From Sycon ciliatum (Eukaryota; Porifera; Calcarea; Leucosolenida; Sycettidae), in the NCBI RefSeq assembly GCF_964019385.1, contig NC_088645.1, forward strand, positions 17,939,180 through 18,003,179: a DNA stretch of 64,000 nucleotides, read 5' to 3'. Shown here in pieces: positions 33,144-44,289 of the stretch (position 1 is the stretch's first letter; each line of letters opens with the position of its first letter). A program made the translations under genes and the position numbers. The notes under the pieces were generated by a model. That model did no database searches and was not told the DNA's origin. It worked only from the letters and a program-made list of their open reading frames with translations.

Positions 33144-36100
33144 CTAATTGATGCCTGGATCAACACTAGGGTCCAGACCCTCCAGTAGGCTTTCGTTAAA
33201 TTCCTGTTCTAGAATTGCCCAGATATCTAGGTTGTAATCATCCTCCTGTTCTGAAGGCAGTGTGGATGCGGGCACACTTGTGGTGGTAGTGCTTTGCTGT
33301 GCTGTGGTGACGACTTGTTCATGCACCGCTCTGTTCTCAGAAGGTGCCTGCTGTTCCAAGCTGAGCATGATGAAGATCACCTCACCAGTGCGATTGCAGA
33401 TTTCATGCAGCTCCGAGGCATGAACATCAACATACTCATCATCTCTATCATCATTAGCATCACTGGGCTGCGCCAGGTAGAACACATTCCCGTCGGTGGT
33501 TTCTTCAGACGCCGCCAGGTTAGGCGATGTCTCCTCATCCACTTCTCCGAAAAGCAGCTGATTGTCCTTTTCTGCCACCTCCAAAGGCTTAAGAGCTATT
33601 GGTGAAACCTTGTTGAAGCCGGCCTTTGAATCTGTCATGATAGTGTTGTGTGGCATTCTTTGAACAGACATCTGCCGCTTTCCTCTGTTCAGGGTCTGTT
33701 TTAGCGCCTGTTGGAGGAAAAAACCAACCGTATCTTGACTAGGTCGGTGCGTCGTAGATGATGGTGTAATTGGGACTGTCGCCGTTGCAATCTCTCTCTG
33801 CACTGGAATATGTGAGGGTGTCGCTTCCGGAGTACTGGGTGGTCGTGGACGACGTTGCATCACAGCCAAGCGAAGGAAATATGCGCGCAGTGACTCGCTG
33901 AGAGGCGATGCAGTGGGAGACGTGCGTGTCTCTTCTGTTGAAAAGGAAGGTGGCGAAGTCGCTACTGACGTCATCTGTGGCATTGGATGTCTTGTTGCGT
34001 GAGGAGGCATCCGGTCTGGTGGTTGTAGTATAGCTTGCATTGTGAGTTTGCGTTCTGCCTGCTCCCTCTCTAAGAGGCTTGTCCCATTGCCCGGTACTGA
34101 TGCAGGTTGGGTTGAAGCCAGTGTTACCCTGCGTACTGGATGGTCGGTAGTTGCGTTCGATGATGCTGTCACTATTCCACTCTGCACTGGTGTCGGCTGT
34201 GACTCCTCAGCGGTGGTACTGGGCATATGTGGAGCTAACATCGACAGTGGCATAGGTGTTAAATTATTACATCCGTGGCTGGCATCGTATAGAATAAACT
34301 GTGTTGACGCCAATAGCGGGCGTGGACTCTGTGCAGCTCTTTCCGGACAACTTATTGTCAGCGTATATCCTGTGTTGATTGTTGTGATGACAGTGATCAC
34401 GCGACCAGGGTATTTGAGACTTTCCAGCTGTGTGTTTCCATTGCCATCCAGGATAATATGGAAGAGCAAGGCGAGATCAGGGCTGCCAGGATCATCATCC
34501 TGTCAACGCAAAAACGAGATCAGACCAAAAGATCGGGTGGTGAGTCTAATTGCCACTTGCATAACAGTTTTCAATGAATATTGTTGTTCCTGTGATCCAA
34601 CATTTTCAACTTGATTGGACTGAATTGGACGTGGAAACCAGGGCATTATCTTTACTTCAGGCTGAGGCTTGGTTTTAAATCAATGGCCATGCACTGGTTT
34701 TCATGTCCAATTCAGTCCAATCAAGTTGAAAATGAATGTTCTGCTGGCTGACTGTGTCACTGTGCCACCGTGTGTGTCAAATGGCGCAGGGTCAGCTTTA
34801 AAGGGCGAAAGAGTGTGAATCTGCTCGGGAATAGTGATCGTTGCCTTCAGCTATAACCGAGCGATCGATCTGGTGCTATTTCTGAAACCAAAATATCTAT
34901 TGTGAAAAGAAGAAGGACAAAAATGTTACGAGTTATGACTAACTGTAAACCACATTTTGTCCTTCTTCTTTTCACAATAATTTAATTGGCTCACCATCCG
35001 AGTCAAAACATCTATATGTGTACACTTTCATTTTTCACTGGTTTGAGGGAAAGACACCGAAGGACGTACCCAGAAGGCTGACAGTGCTCAACACCACGTG
35101 TTGCCTGATGATTGCGTGAGCATGAAACTTAAAGTAGCAGCAAACAAGCCTTGATTGTCCTTGTTGTTCTGTTGTGAGGGAAAGACACAAATTTTCCTAA
35201 TAAATTTATCCACAGGTGTCTAACATCCTTAGGCCCGCATCTGTTTTCATGTACTCTCTAGTAAACAACTCACGATTCACAAGCGATGCAATAGAGGTGG
35301 GAGAGCTGGAGAGTTGTGGTTGAATTTTGACGTCACATTGTATTCAAATAATCTACGTGGAGATAAAAGTTTAATAATAGCAATGAAAAGTATGAATGCC
35401 GCAGACATCACCACGCAACATGACAATTTGTTCAAGGTTTGGTTTTGTGTGTTTCCAAAATCGATTTTCACGTTGCGATCATCAGTGGAAATACGCAACT
35501 AAAGAGATCAAGGGAAAACAAAGGTTAAAAATCCAAAGAAGTGTGACACATGACGGGTAACTTGTGGTAAGTATTACAAAAAGTGAGAACTAAAATAAAG
35601 AGTAAGTGTGACAAACGGGCATGAACAGTGCAGAAACAACTCATGAACACGGGGTGCAAACTCACGAAAATAACCTAAGTGCTAAAACATGTTCTTTTTG
35701 CTTACACAAATCGGGCTTATGCGTACGAATACAAACAGCTTCAAGGACCTTCAACTGCTGGACATAACGGGCACGACACAGTACAGAGAAGTGGGAATCA
35801 TCATACACACTCAAACAATCGGGACGAGATAACAAATGCAAATACACAGCTGACTTCTTACGAATTTCACCCTCATCAGCTCCATCACCTTCCCTGCCAC
35901 CTGACTCCTCCTTGTCCGTTTTATCACCATCACCACCAGCCGTCTCTCCGTCATCCGCCTCGTCTTCATCCGCCGCCTCGTCATCACCCGCCTCGTCGTC
36001 ATCTGTATCCTCGCCGTCATCCGCCTCGTCGTCATCTGTATTCTCGTCATCCGCCGCATCATCACCCAACTCATATTCACCACCAGTCAGTCGTCTGATA

Positions 36101-39100
36101 CCATCCATGTTCTCCTTCCTACGTCTGTCCCGTGTCACTGTCCTTACCTCATCTACGTCCCGAGATTGTGTTCCGTTTTGCCCCCGGCTTCCGGTCTCCT
36201 TCGATGCTCCGCGTGGGCCTTGGCCATTCCTAGCATATATTTCGGTTGAATAATTGGCGGTCGACCTCCGTGGTCTCTGGACCCACGGATCAATCGCCGG
36301 AGGGTGCTGCGGTGTCCGCACAACCGGATACTGTGTCAAAGAAATGGGCTCAATTTCTGTGATTGGCGGTACTGTTGTTGTTGCCGACTCCTCCCCAACC
36401 CCAGCCACCAACGGCACTGGTGGTGGCTCCGGTGGCGGCAAGGGCAACGGTGGAGAAGGCACATTCGGTTGGCTTAGTGATCCACCACTCTTCCTCTGCA
36501 CCGTGTGTTCGACTTGCTCTGGTTGTGTCGGTGGTAGAGGGAGACCAGAGACCACGGAGGTCGACCGCCAATTATTCAACCGAAATATATGCTAGGAATG
36601 GCCAAGGCCCACGCGGAGCATCGAAGGAGACCGGAAGCCGGGGGCAAAACGGAACACAATCTCGGGACGTAGATGAGGTAAGGACAGTGACACGGGACAG
36701 ACGTAGGAAGGAGAACATGGATGGTATCAGACGACTGACTGGTGGTGAATATGAGTTGGGTGATGATGCGGCGGATGACGAGAATACAGATGACGACGAG
36801 GCGGATGACGGCGAGGATACAGATGACGACGAGGCGGGTGATGACGAGGCGGCGGATGAAGACGAGGCGGATGACGGAGAGACGGCTGGTGGTGATGGTG
36901 ATAAAACGGACAAGGAGGAGTCAGGTGGCAGGGAAGGTGATGGAGCTGATGAGGGTGAAATTCGTAAGAAGTCAGCTGTGTATTTGCATTTGTTATCTCG
37001 TCCCGATTGTTTGAGTGTGTATGATGATTCCCACTTCTCTGTACTGTGTCGTGCCCGTTATGTCCAGCAGTTGAAGGTCCTTGAAGCTGTTTGTATTCGT
37101 ACGCATAAGCCCGATTTGTGTAAGCAAAAAGAACATGTTTTAGCACTTAGGTTATTTTCGTGAGTTTGCACCCCGTGTTCATGAGTTGTTTCTGCACTGT
37201 TCATGCCCGTTTGTCACACTTACTCTTTATTTTAGTTCTCACTTTTTGTAATACTTACCACAAGTTACCCGTCATGTGTCACACTTCTTTGGATTTTTAA
37301 CCTTTGTTTTCCCTTGATCTCTTTAGTTGCGTATTTCCACTGATGATCGCAACGTGAAAATCGATTTTGGAAACACACAAAACCAAACCTTGAACAAATT
37401 GTCATGTTGCGTGGTGATGTCTGCGGCATTCATACTTTTCATCACATTGTATTGTATTGTATTTATTTAAAAGGATTCTCCAAAAGCAAATGGATGCTTA
37501 TCACGGAAGTCTCCCACATAAATATCGCAAGAAAAATGGGGAAATGGGGGAGAGGAGAGTGGAAGATGAAGCATGGGAAGAAGGGAAACAAGTACCTAAA
37601 TATCGAGGTATAAAAGCAGGAAAGAAATCGACGAGTGAAGAAATCACCTCTGCAGATAATAGCGGGACATTTAGATGAAAAAAAACCCAGCAAGGATTAA
37701 TTTCAAGGAAAAAAAATTTCTCAAACGGAAAAGTTCGGAATTCCAGTCAGAGAATATCTATGCTGTGAGTAATGAGCCTTTAGAGCAATACGAAAATTGA
37801 CAGAGGACTGAACGCAGCGGATGTGTTCTGGAAGTTTGTTCCATTCCACAGATAAACTGAAGAGAGGGGATTTAAGGAAATGGGCGCCAGAACGAGGTAA
37901 AACTATAGAGGACGGGTGACGACAACTAAGGGATACATTGAATTTGAAACGAAACATGATTGCATATCACTGCCTGAATGGCTAGGGCATTCCCCCAAGG
38001 ACATGGGACCTTAACAAGTGTGTACATTCAGCGATACTTCGAAGTATGATGTTTTGTTATCGAAGGGCGACTTTTCATGACATCACTCAGTTTACATACA
38101 ATGTAGGCTTAGGTTCTGCGAAAGTGCTCAATACCTGATTCAGGCAGAGCGGCGCACACAAAGGCACACAATGAAACCCTTGGCAAATTCCGTTGTGACT
38201 CAGAGTTTTCATGGCTGAACCAATTATCAGGTAACGATGTCTGATGTTGCCTGATGATTGACATAGGAATTTTCGTTGACTGAATCTAGTCACACACAGC
38301 GACACATCAGTAGTACATGTGTCAAGTGAACCTCTGGCTGTAGACTTGTACATTGCACCACCTGGCGTCGCTAATTGCTTACCATACATTGTATTATAAT
38401 AGAAAACTTTAAAGGAGCGGTGTCGATACTTAATCCCCCCCCCCACACACACACACACCACCCCCACCCTACCCACGCAGCCCCCCCCCCCCCCCCCCGA
38501 GGACTCACGACCATTACCCTCTACTCTCTAGGCGCTGGCCTCTGGTACCCACATCTCACCCTCTCTGTTGATACATTCAAAGCACAATGTCATTCAGTTA
38601 TGCTGTACACTGTGTTGAAAATAGTTCTACTGAGTGTACCTACTTCAGTAGTAAAAATATTACCTAATAAAAACGATAACACAAACCGATGTCTCGATTG
38701 GTGTCGCCATGTGTCTTCTTGTAGTGACTACCCACCGGATATACAGGGACTTGGACTAAAATGTGTAGATCTGTATGGTTCTTGGAAGCAGGTACACCAT
38801 ACTGAATATCCACAAGTAGTCCGCAAGGATCTCAGCACAATGTCGTTTAGCGTCGAGTTTAGGATTCAGCTTGTGCCATTATTAATTAAAAACATTACTG
38901 GTAAACGGCTCCGCGTTCAGGGCGGGTTAAGAGTTAAGAGTTTCTGTGGAACGTCACCAGCCCATGATAAGGCGTCACGAGCAGCTTCTAAACTGTGGGG
39001 GAGGAAAGATCAGAATCACTAACCAGTGGCCAAAGTCCAAATTCCCATTTCCCGCATCCATGTTACCCTTGTGCCAGTCCACACGTTCCAAATTCACTGT

Positions 39101-41985
39101 GTGTCGCAGCACAGTTGGTTGGAAAAATCCACCCACTTCCAAGCAGGACATGAACCTGGTACCTGTCGTTTCTCAATCATGATCTTGGACCAACCCACTG
39201 CGCCTGCCCACCATGTGCCATTATCACCACAGACATGTAATTACAAGTGTAGCGAGGAGCTCATTCACTCACTGGACTGGCGGCTACTAGGGAGCACTGG
39301 TCAGTAGCTTGAAGATAATGATTGCTTCGTCGACTCTGAATGGAATAGGCAGCACTAGTCCCATTTACATCATATGCCCTGAGGTAATACGTTGCTGCAT
39401 GCAAGACAGAAAATAGAAGCAAAGAACGGAAGAGGCCACTCTAAAATGCCTCCCTCTAGCATGTCGGTATGGTCACTTAGTCAGTCTTCCCTGTACATAA
39501 ACCAAATCCGGAAATACATCTCGACCCACACACTCGAGTATTCTAGTTGACAAGGAACAATTATAGTGTACGTGTATGTATGTTGAGAATCATGTACAAG
39601 ACTCAAGAGTGTGTTTACTGAGTCACAGTGTAGTGTGGCCCTACCAGCCCAGCCAGGCTTGTGTACCTGGGCAGCCAGCATGCATGGATATCGCCCACAA
39701 AGTGTAGGGTAGTGCCCTGGCAAACATGATTCGTAGGAACCTTTTTTTAGTGGCGTCAGTGCATGTTTTACGATGGACACCAAGCCCGCCCCTTCGATTT
39801 ATCAGGTAAGAACGTGGCTACATAGTCCTTTTGTCCACATGTACATGTATGCATGGCCCTTAGCAGGGCGAACAAGAAAGTTGCCGGTTCCGTCCATTCC
39901 CGAAACATTTCGGTCTATTCTCATCCTCTTCCCTCCGATTGATTTGAAGAGTGTAATACATTGTATCACTTTTGTTCAGTCCTTTCTTGCACTGTACATT
40001 TACATTTTTCTACTTCACACCTATTCACTGCATCTCTCGCATCTCTTTCACCTTTCAAGCATTGCGTAACGAACATCTTACGAATACCGACTACTAATGT
40101 ACATGTACATGTAACTACATGTATGTATTGCTTTTATTTTACATCGCAAGTCAAACGGGCAATCATGCCCAATGTTATGATGACGATGGAATGTAACTAG
40201 TTATTTAGCTAAGTAGTTCATTCCACACTAGCTACCTTTCTCTTCTTCTGTGTATGCCAGACCAGAGGTACACTGTACATGTAATTCAAGCACGTTTGGA
40301 AGTAACGTTTTATGAATTCTTGAGAATTTTTTTGTGTGGAATAATTTTGTGCCAGTATTACACAAAAACTTAGTCGTGTTACTGGTGTGACACTGATAAG
40401 GTCGGCCAGAGAGCGCCGATGACGTGGTGGATTTTAATTATTTTGACTGTTTGTGTCAGACAAGAGTTTTCAAGATCATACCATGCATTGTTTATTTTCG
40501 AACCAGAAATATTCCAATGATAGCAGAAGGCAATGACTCCTGGCTTTCGGCACACGTACACGACCCTGCACATACAGTGAAACCTGTCTAAGGCGACCCC
40601 TCAACTGGCTCAAGGGACGAGAAAAAGTGGTCGCCGTGGCCAGGTGGTCTTCTTATCCAGGTTCAGTGGGTCACGTGACCATATCCACTTGTGATACATC
40701 ATTTTGATCAGTGCATCACAGTGCACACACCTACATGTATGCTACTCTAGCACGACTCATGTGCCTGGGGTCCTCAGACCTGTCAAAATTAATGTCGTGC
40801 ATGCACCATGTACATCTACACTTCCTGCACTGATGTGTAGATCTACCATGCCTGGTGCACCAAGCAATGCATACATTTACATGACTAGCACAGTACAAAG
40901 CGGTCGCGGGTGGGTGGTCGCCGGTCGCGTTGAGCGAGTGGTCGCCTTATCCGAGGTGTTTTGAATGTGAATGCGTCCGTGACAAGGAAACGTGGTCGCC
41001 ATGGTCGAGTGGTCGCCATATCCGAGTGGTCGCCATTACAGGTTTTACTGTGCATGTGCATGTGCATGATGTGCAGTGTGGCACTCGCGTAGTAAGCGTC
41101 CGTTTCTGCGTGAGCGAAGGTCGATACTGTACCCTGGCATCCAGAATTTGTATTGTTTTGAAGCTGCGATACAAATGTATTAGTACAGTATTGTGCTGTG
41201 ATTTCGATCGACATCAGATTGTCGTACTCTTAGTCTTATGTACTATCAAATCTCCGTGATCGGTGGTTCCTGGCGAACCGTCTGCCGTTATTATCGCTTG
41301 GGTGTACATGTAGTGCGACATCTGCTTGATGGTGTCGCATGCATGGAAAGCTGTGGCATACCATCGACACTTGTCTTGAGAGCCCTCTGACACGATCTTC
41401 TGACTCTCCTCCCTGGCCCTGGGACCATTATTGTACTGCCACGCTCATGGCACGATTCTCTGATCTCCGTGGTTAGCTGAGTCATTGCTCGGGTAGTGTC
41501 CTCTGAGTGAGTGATCCACATCGATGTACATGTAGTTGCTTGAGTATTCCATGTACTTCAAGTACAATGCATGTATGATAAGAATACTATAGCCCTTGAA
41601 GTCGGTAGTTGGTGGCAGTACAGTATGTGGCATTGCATTGCAGTAAAGTTGAGTTTCAAACAGTTACATCAACCCTTTTTTATCCGGCCCCATTCTAAAC
41701 AAAACACAAGCAGGAAACCACCTAGAGACTCTAAGAGAGCACAATCGCTCGCTCACCTTTCGTATTGCATCTCTTTCCCCCAGCATTGAAGAAGGTCTTG
41801 GATCGGGACAAGCGGACAAACTTTTGTGAGAGTACTGAGCGCAACGCTGCAATCCGCTCGGACCCAGTGGCAGTAGACTGAGTGTGGATGCTTGTGTCGT
41901 CAGCTTTCACCACCGGTGACTCAGTCCATATGTAGAAGATGAAAGCCAGGACCCACAAGCTGAGGTAAACATCAACCACCGGCAT
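33144..41985 (-). CDS. FGF-like secreted beta-trefoil candidate A (incomplete model)
   Basis: Two minus-strand exons are supported. Exon 1 (41757-41985) encodes 76 residues, with a hydrophobic leader (VYLSLWVLAFIFYIW) that fits a signal peptide, and ends phase 1 at a GTGAGC donor after FFNAGGKRCNTK. The last exon (33144-34499) follows a good acceptor (TTTTTGCGTTGACAG), opens in phase 0 and gives 451 residues. It starts with LALLFHIILDGNG and LESLKYPGRVITV, which align without gaps to gene B (11 of 27 identical by eye), followed by a long Thr/Ser/Pro-rich region and a conserved FLQQALKQ ... VQRMP tail. A middle exon like the 116-nt one of gene B is required by phase (1 to 0) but I could not find it in the 7.3-kb gap, which is full of inserted repeats. 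Linking the two exons is inference from paralogy and phase. Product likely secreted; receptor unknown. No FGF-type GPGQKA motif is seen in this copy. Confidence 0.45.
34599..34734. repeat. Hairpin, 30-bp perfect arms
   Basis: CATTTTCAACTTGATTGGAC and following bases at 34599-34628 recur inverted at 34705-34734, around a loop of about 76 nt. It lies just upstream of the last exon of FGF-like gene A. Probably a small MITE. Confidence 0.75.
34902..34983. repeat. Hairpin, about 25-bp arms
   Basis: ATTGTGAAAAGAAGAAGGAC is inverted as GTCCTTCTTCTTTTCACAAT, separated by about 30 nt. Short-loop foldback in the intron of gene A. Confidence 0.75.
35383..37442. repeat. 898-bp palindrome carrying a retroelement tail ORF
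   Basis: 35383-36280 and 36545-37442 are inverted copies of 898 bp with constant register (no net indels) and no differences that I noticed; the spacer is 264 bp. Each arm holds the same open frame: a very acidic middle (long Asp/Glu runs from GAT/GAC/GAG codons) and the tail ARYVQQLKVLEAVCIRTHKP. The tail resembles the end of retroelement GIY-YIG domains (compare REAMFIRDRRP in the Penelope-like copy at 29330). The right arm is followed directly by a LINE 3' tail. Either a very recent inverted duplication or a foldback transposon. Confidence 0.85.
37443..37957 (-). mobile_element. LINE 3' fragment
   Basis: A minus-strand frame with LFSLSVEWNKLPEHIRCVQS and FRIALKAHY has the WNxLPxxI signature found at the end of many LINE reverse-transcriptase proteins (CR1/L2/Jockey type). 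It is followed by a 3' end with AATACAATACAATACAATG repeats on the minus strand. Truncated at its 5' side. Confidence 0.65.
37958..39104. other. No gene recognised; long plus-strand ORF noted
   Basis: A plus-strand frame at 38375-39022 includes NRCLDWCRHVSSCSDYPPDI and LVPLLIKNITGKRLRVQGGL. Its first part runs through C and CA tracts and is not coding; the remainder (from about 38530, after CTCTCTAG) has ordinary composition but no family I recognise. It may be a retroelement fragment. Confidence 0.3.
39105..39230 (-). mobile_element. tRNA-derived SINE fragment
   Basis: On the minus strand, GCAGGCGCAGTGGGTTGGTC (A-box-like) is followed about 40 nt later by AGGTTCATGTCC (B-box-like). It aligns with the copy at about 47310-47434. 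Boundaries approximate. Confidence 0.45.
40100..40200 (-). mobile_element. LINE 3' tail fragment
   Basis: The minus strand reads GCCCGTTTGACTTGCGATGT then AAAATAAAAGC, similar to the LINE end at 47264-47309 (GCCCGTTTGCCATGCGATGT then AAAATAAATAAAC). Confidence 0.45.
40575..41050. mobile_element. TA-type MITE, CAGTGAAACCTGTC family
   Basis: About 476 bp. Left end CAGTGAAACCTGTCTAAGGC, right end GTGGTCGCCATTACAGGTTT then TACTG, with many GTGGTCGCC blocks inside. Left flank is TA; the right flank is worn. Relatives at 52604 and 58168. Confidence 0.75.
41051..41756. other. Intron of gene A; no exon supported
   Basis: I searched here for the missing middle exon. A minus-strand stretch around 41500-41580 (YMEYSSNYMYIDVDHSLRG) looks loosely like a beta-trefoil repeat, but no acceptor gives the required phase. 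Nothing else seen. Confidence 0.4.
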
Positions 41986-43740
41986 CTTTTCCCAACTGTG
42001 GCTGTGAGGCTTAGTAAGTATACTAATCTGAGCCCAGTGGCATACTCTGTACAATGGTCAATACAGTTTCAGAATATTCACGACCCACCAATGACCAGTG
42101 GAAGCGCCCCCATGGAGCACTTAAACCTATCCAGTACCAGACGACTAGGTGTTCTGATTCCGAGTGATGGTTGAGACAGTCTTGCGCGGCCATATTTATT
42201 TGATTGCATTATGTATGACGTACCTTTACCTAGTACTGCCCCTCGCGCTTTGAGTGCGGCCAGTCGTTTTCAAGAGTGAGCTGATATCGCAACTCAGACG
42301 CACAACATGGCGAACGCCAGGCGATAAGTGGTGTTCGGAGTGCTGTTATCCTGTTTAGTTGAATACACTGACAACACATTCTAATGAAAGATGGAGTAAC
42401 TCAGGGATGTACACGATCTCGATGCAGTTCAACTACTTTCCTGCGGGCAGCTATTGCGGGAGGTGGCAAAGAGAGTTGATCTAGGCACCCCAGGGAGCTG
42501 GAGTCCAATGCTCGACAACACGAATGACATGCTGTTGTGACATTGGACACTTCAACCAATACTTTGAATCATTTCGCCCTTTGGGATGCAGAGCGTATGG
42601 TTATTACATGTTACAGTCTGGAGTAATGAGAGCCAGGAGCATTCTTTCTGCTTCTGAACCGCATAGCAGCGCAGTCAGCTGCTATGCGATTAATTAAATC
42701 TTACCCAGCCCTAAGAGGGCTGACACGAAATCCACGGCACCAAACCAATCAAGGACTAGGAGTCGTAAGATACCGTGTATATCACGATTCCCTGATAGCA
42801 ATGAAGGAGATACATGTACAGTCATGTACTCGCGTAGGAAACGCATTATCAAACTAGGTATAATGCTGGGGACAGACTGTACTCGACTTGTAACATGCTG
42901 TCGAAATCTAAGACATGTAAAACTATCATTATATCAAGAAAGGCTTCTATGTATGCTGTACATGTCCATATACGTGAACAGGTAAACTGTTTCCTATGGT
43001 CGGTACGAGTAGATCTGTCCATATTCGGCGAACACTGCATGGATTACAAACTAGATTAGTGCACCCAGTGCAAGTGCACATCTGCAAGCTGAGAGGACAT
43101 CGCACAGTAGATATCTAGATCTAGATGTACATGTACCTCATGCAAGTGTCCAGCAACATGCGATATACAGGGCAACATGCAACGGATGATTGCACCCATT
43201 ACCCTAAATGACATCATACCTTGCAGATGTGTAAAAGATAATGATTGTGTGCATGCAGCAGACTACGGATCTAATGGCTAGGCTCTCGAGACAAGTACAC
43301 ATTGTACTAACCAAGATTACCAAGAAAGAAGGAAGACCGAGGGTGAGGTACAACACCATTCCAGGCAAAAGTTCATAACATTGATCACACCCGGAACGTG
43401 CGATGTGTTTTTGATCGTTAACTGCGGAAGCAATTTGTCGGTCATTTTCCGTGCAGGAAGAACAAAAACGTTTTTCCTGTGTGTGTGTTTTGGACTGTGC
43501 GGTGCGTTGACAAAGGAGAATATCAATCACCTTGATTGTCCGCAGATTCAGTACATGTCTGTATATATCTGTACCTTTCTGTACTCTTGTCATATTGGCA
43601 ACGCGACAACAGCCTAGGTGTAACGTGCTAAGAGAGTCTAAAGTAGCAGTGTTTTAGGCTGCATGCTATCCCATCACCCCCTTCTCCCCCCTTTCCCTTT
43701 ACCCATCCCTGTAACTCTCCTTACCCTCCCCCTTTACTCT
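41986..43740. other. Intergenic; no gene recognised
   Basis: This would contain the promoter of FGF-like gene A (transcribed leftwards from about 41985). A worn relative of the CAGGGAGTCGT palindrome (AGGAGTCGTAAGATACC, 42766-42795) is present. Open frames here have no recognisable domains. Confidence 0.4.
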
Positions 43741-43750
43741 AGTCCTTGTC

Positions 43751-44110
43751 GAATAATGCTCGAAGCATTGGCAGATTCTACTCGAAAAGCAGTGAAGTTG
43801 TCAGAACCGTACTTTAGAAGTACAAACCTTATGGCTGCCAATACCTTGAATTGTGCTCCATTTCTTTGTCCCAGGGACCGGCGGATTATGCTCGAAAAGG
43901 TGGCAGATTCTGCTCGAAAAGCAGTGAAATTGGCAGAACCATACAAACCTTATGGCGGGCAATTCCTCGAATTCTGCTCCATTTCTTTATCCACATACCA
44001 GACATGCATGAAATTTACCAGAAAAAGTATCGAATTCTGGCAATTTTTCTGCCGGCAGAATCCGCCGGACCCTACAGTGAGTTTGTCCACACACCAAACA
44101 GTGCATGAAA
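43751..44110. mobile_element. hAT-like MITE with a second copy inserted in it
   Basis: An outer copy (43751-43872, continuing at about 44090) is interrupted by a full copy, 43873 to about 44080 (CAGGGACCGGCGGATTATGC to GCAGAATCCGCCGGACCCTA). TTTGTCC is repeated on both sides of the inner copy. Both share TGCTCGAAA, AAGCAGTGAA and ATTTCTTTATCCACA-like blocks with the 31250 element. Confidence 0.7.
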
Positions 44111-44289
44111 CATACAAGACAAAGTATCAAATTCTGCAAATGGTGACAAAAAGAAGGTAAATTATCGTGTCCGATCCCGAAGGGAACTCACGACGGCCGT
44201 TAACACTTGGTAAACCCTAGCGGCTGATGCAGCGCCTAATGGTGGGGTGAGTGGATAAGTATCACAACCACTGGCACAAATGCCGAAAA

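Noticed and set aside
34042-34614. 190-codon plus-strand ORF
   Set aside because: It is antisense to the last exon of FGF-like gene A, which has the better composition, acceptor and paralogue support.
35662-36579. Two separate 300-codon acidic host proteins in the palindrome arms
   Set aside because: Both are the same frame on inverted copies, run through a GAT/GAC/GAG repeat, and end in a retroelement-like tail.
38375-39022. 215-codon plus-strand ORF
   Set aside because: The first part is C-run and CA tract; no recognised domain in the rest. Left as an unassigned region.
41500-41600. Middle exon of FGF-like gene A (YMEYSSNYMYIDVDHSLRG)
   Set aside because: It looks loosely like a trefoil repeat, but no AG acceptor gives the needed phase-1 entry and part of it is TACATG-type tract.
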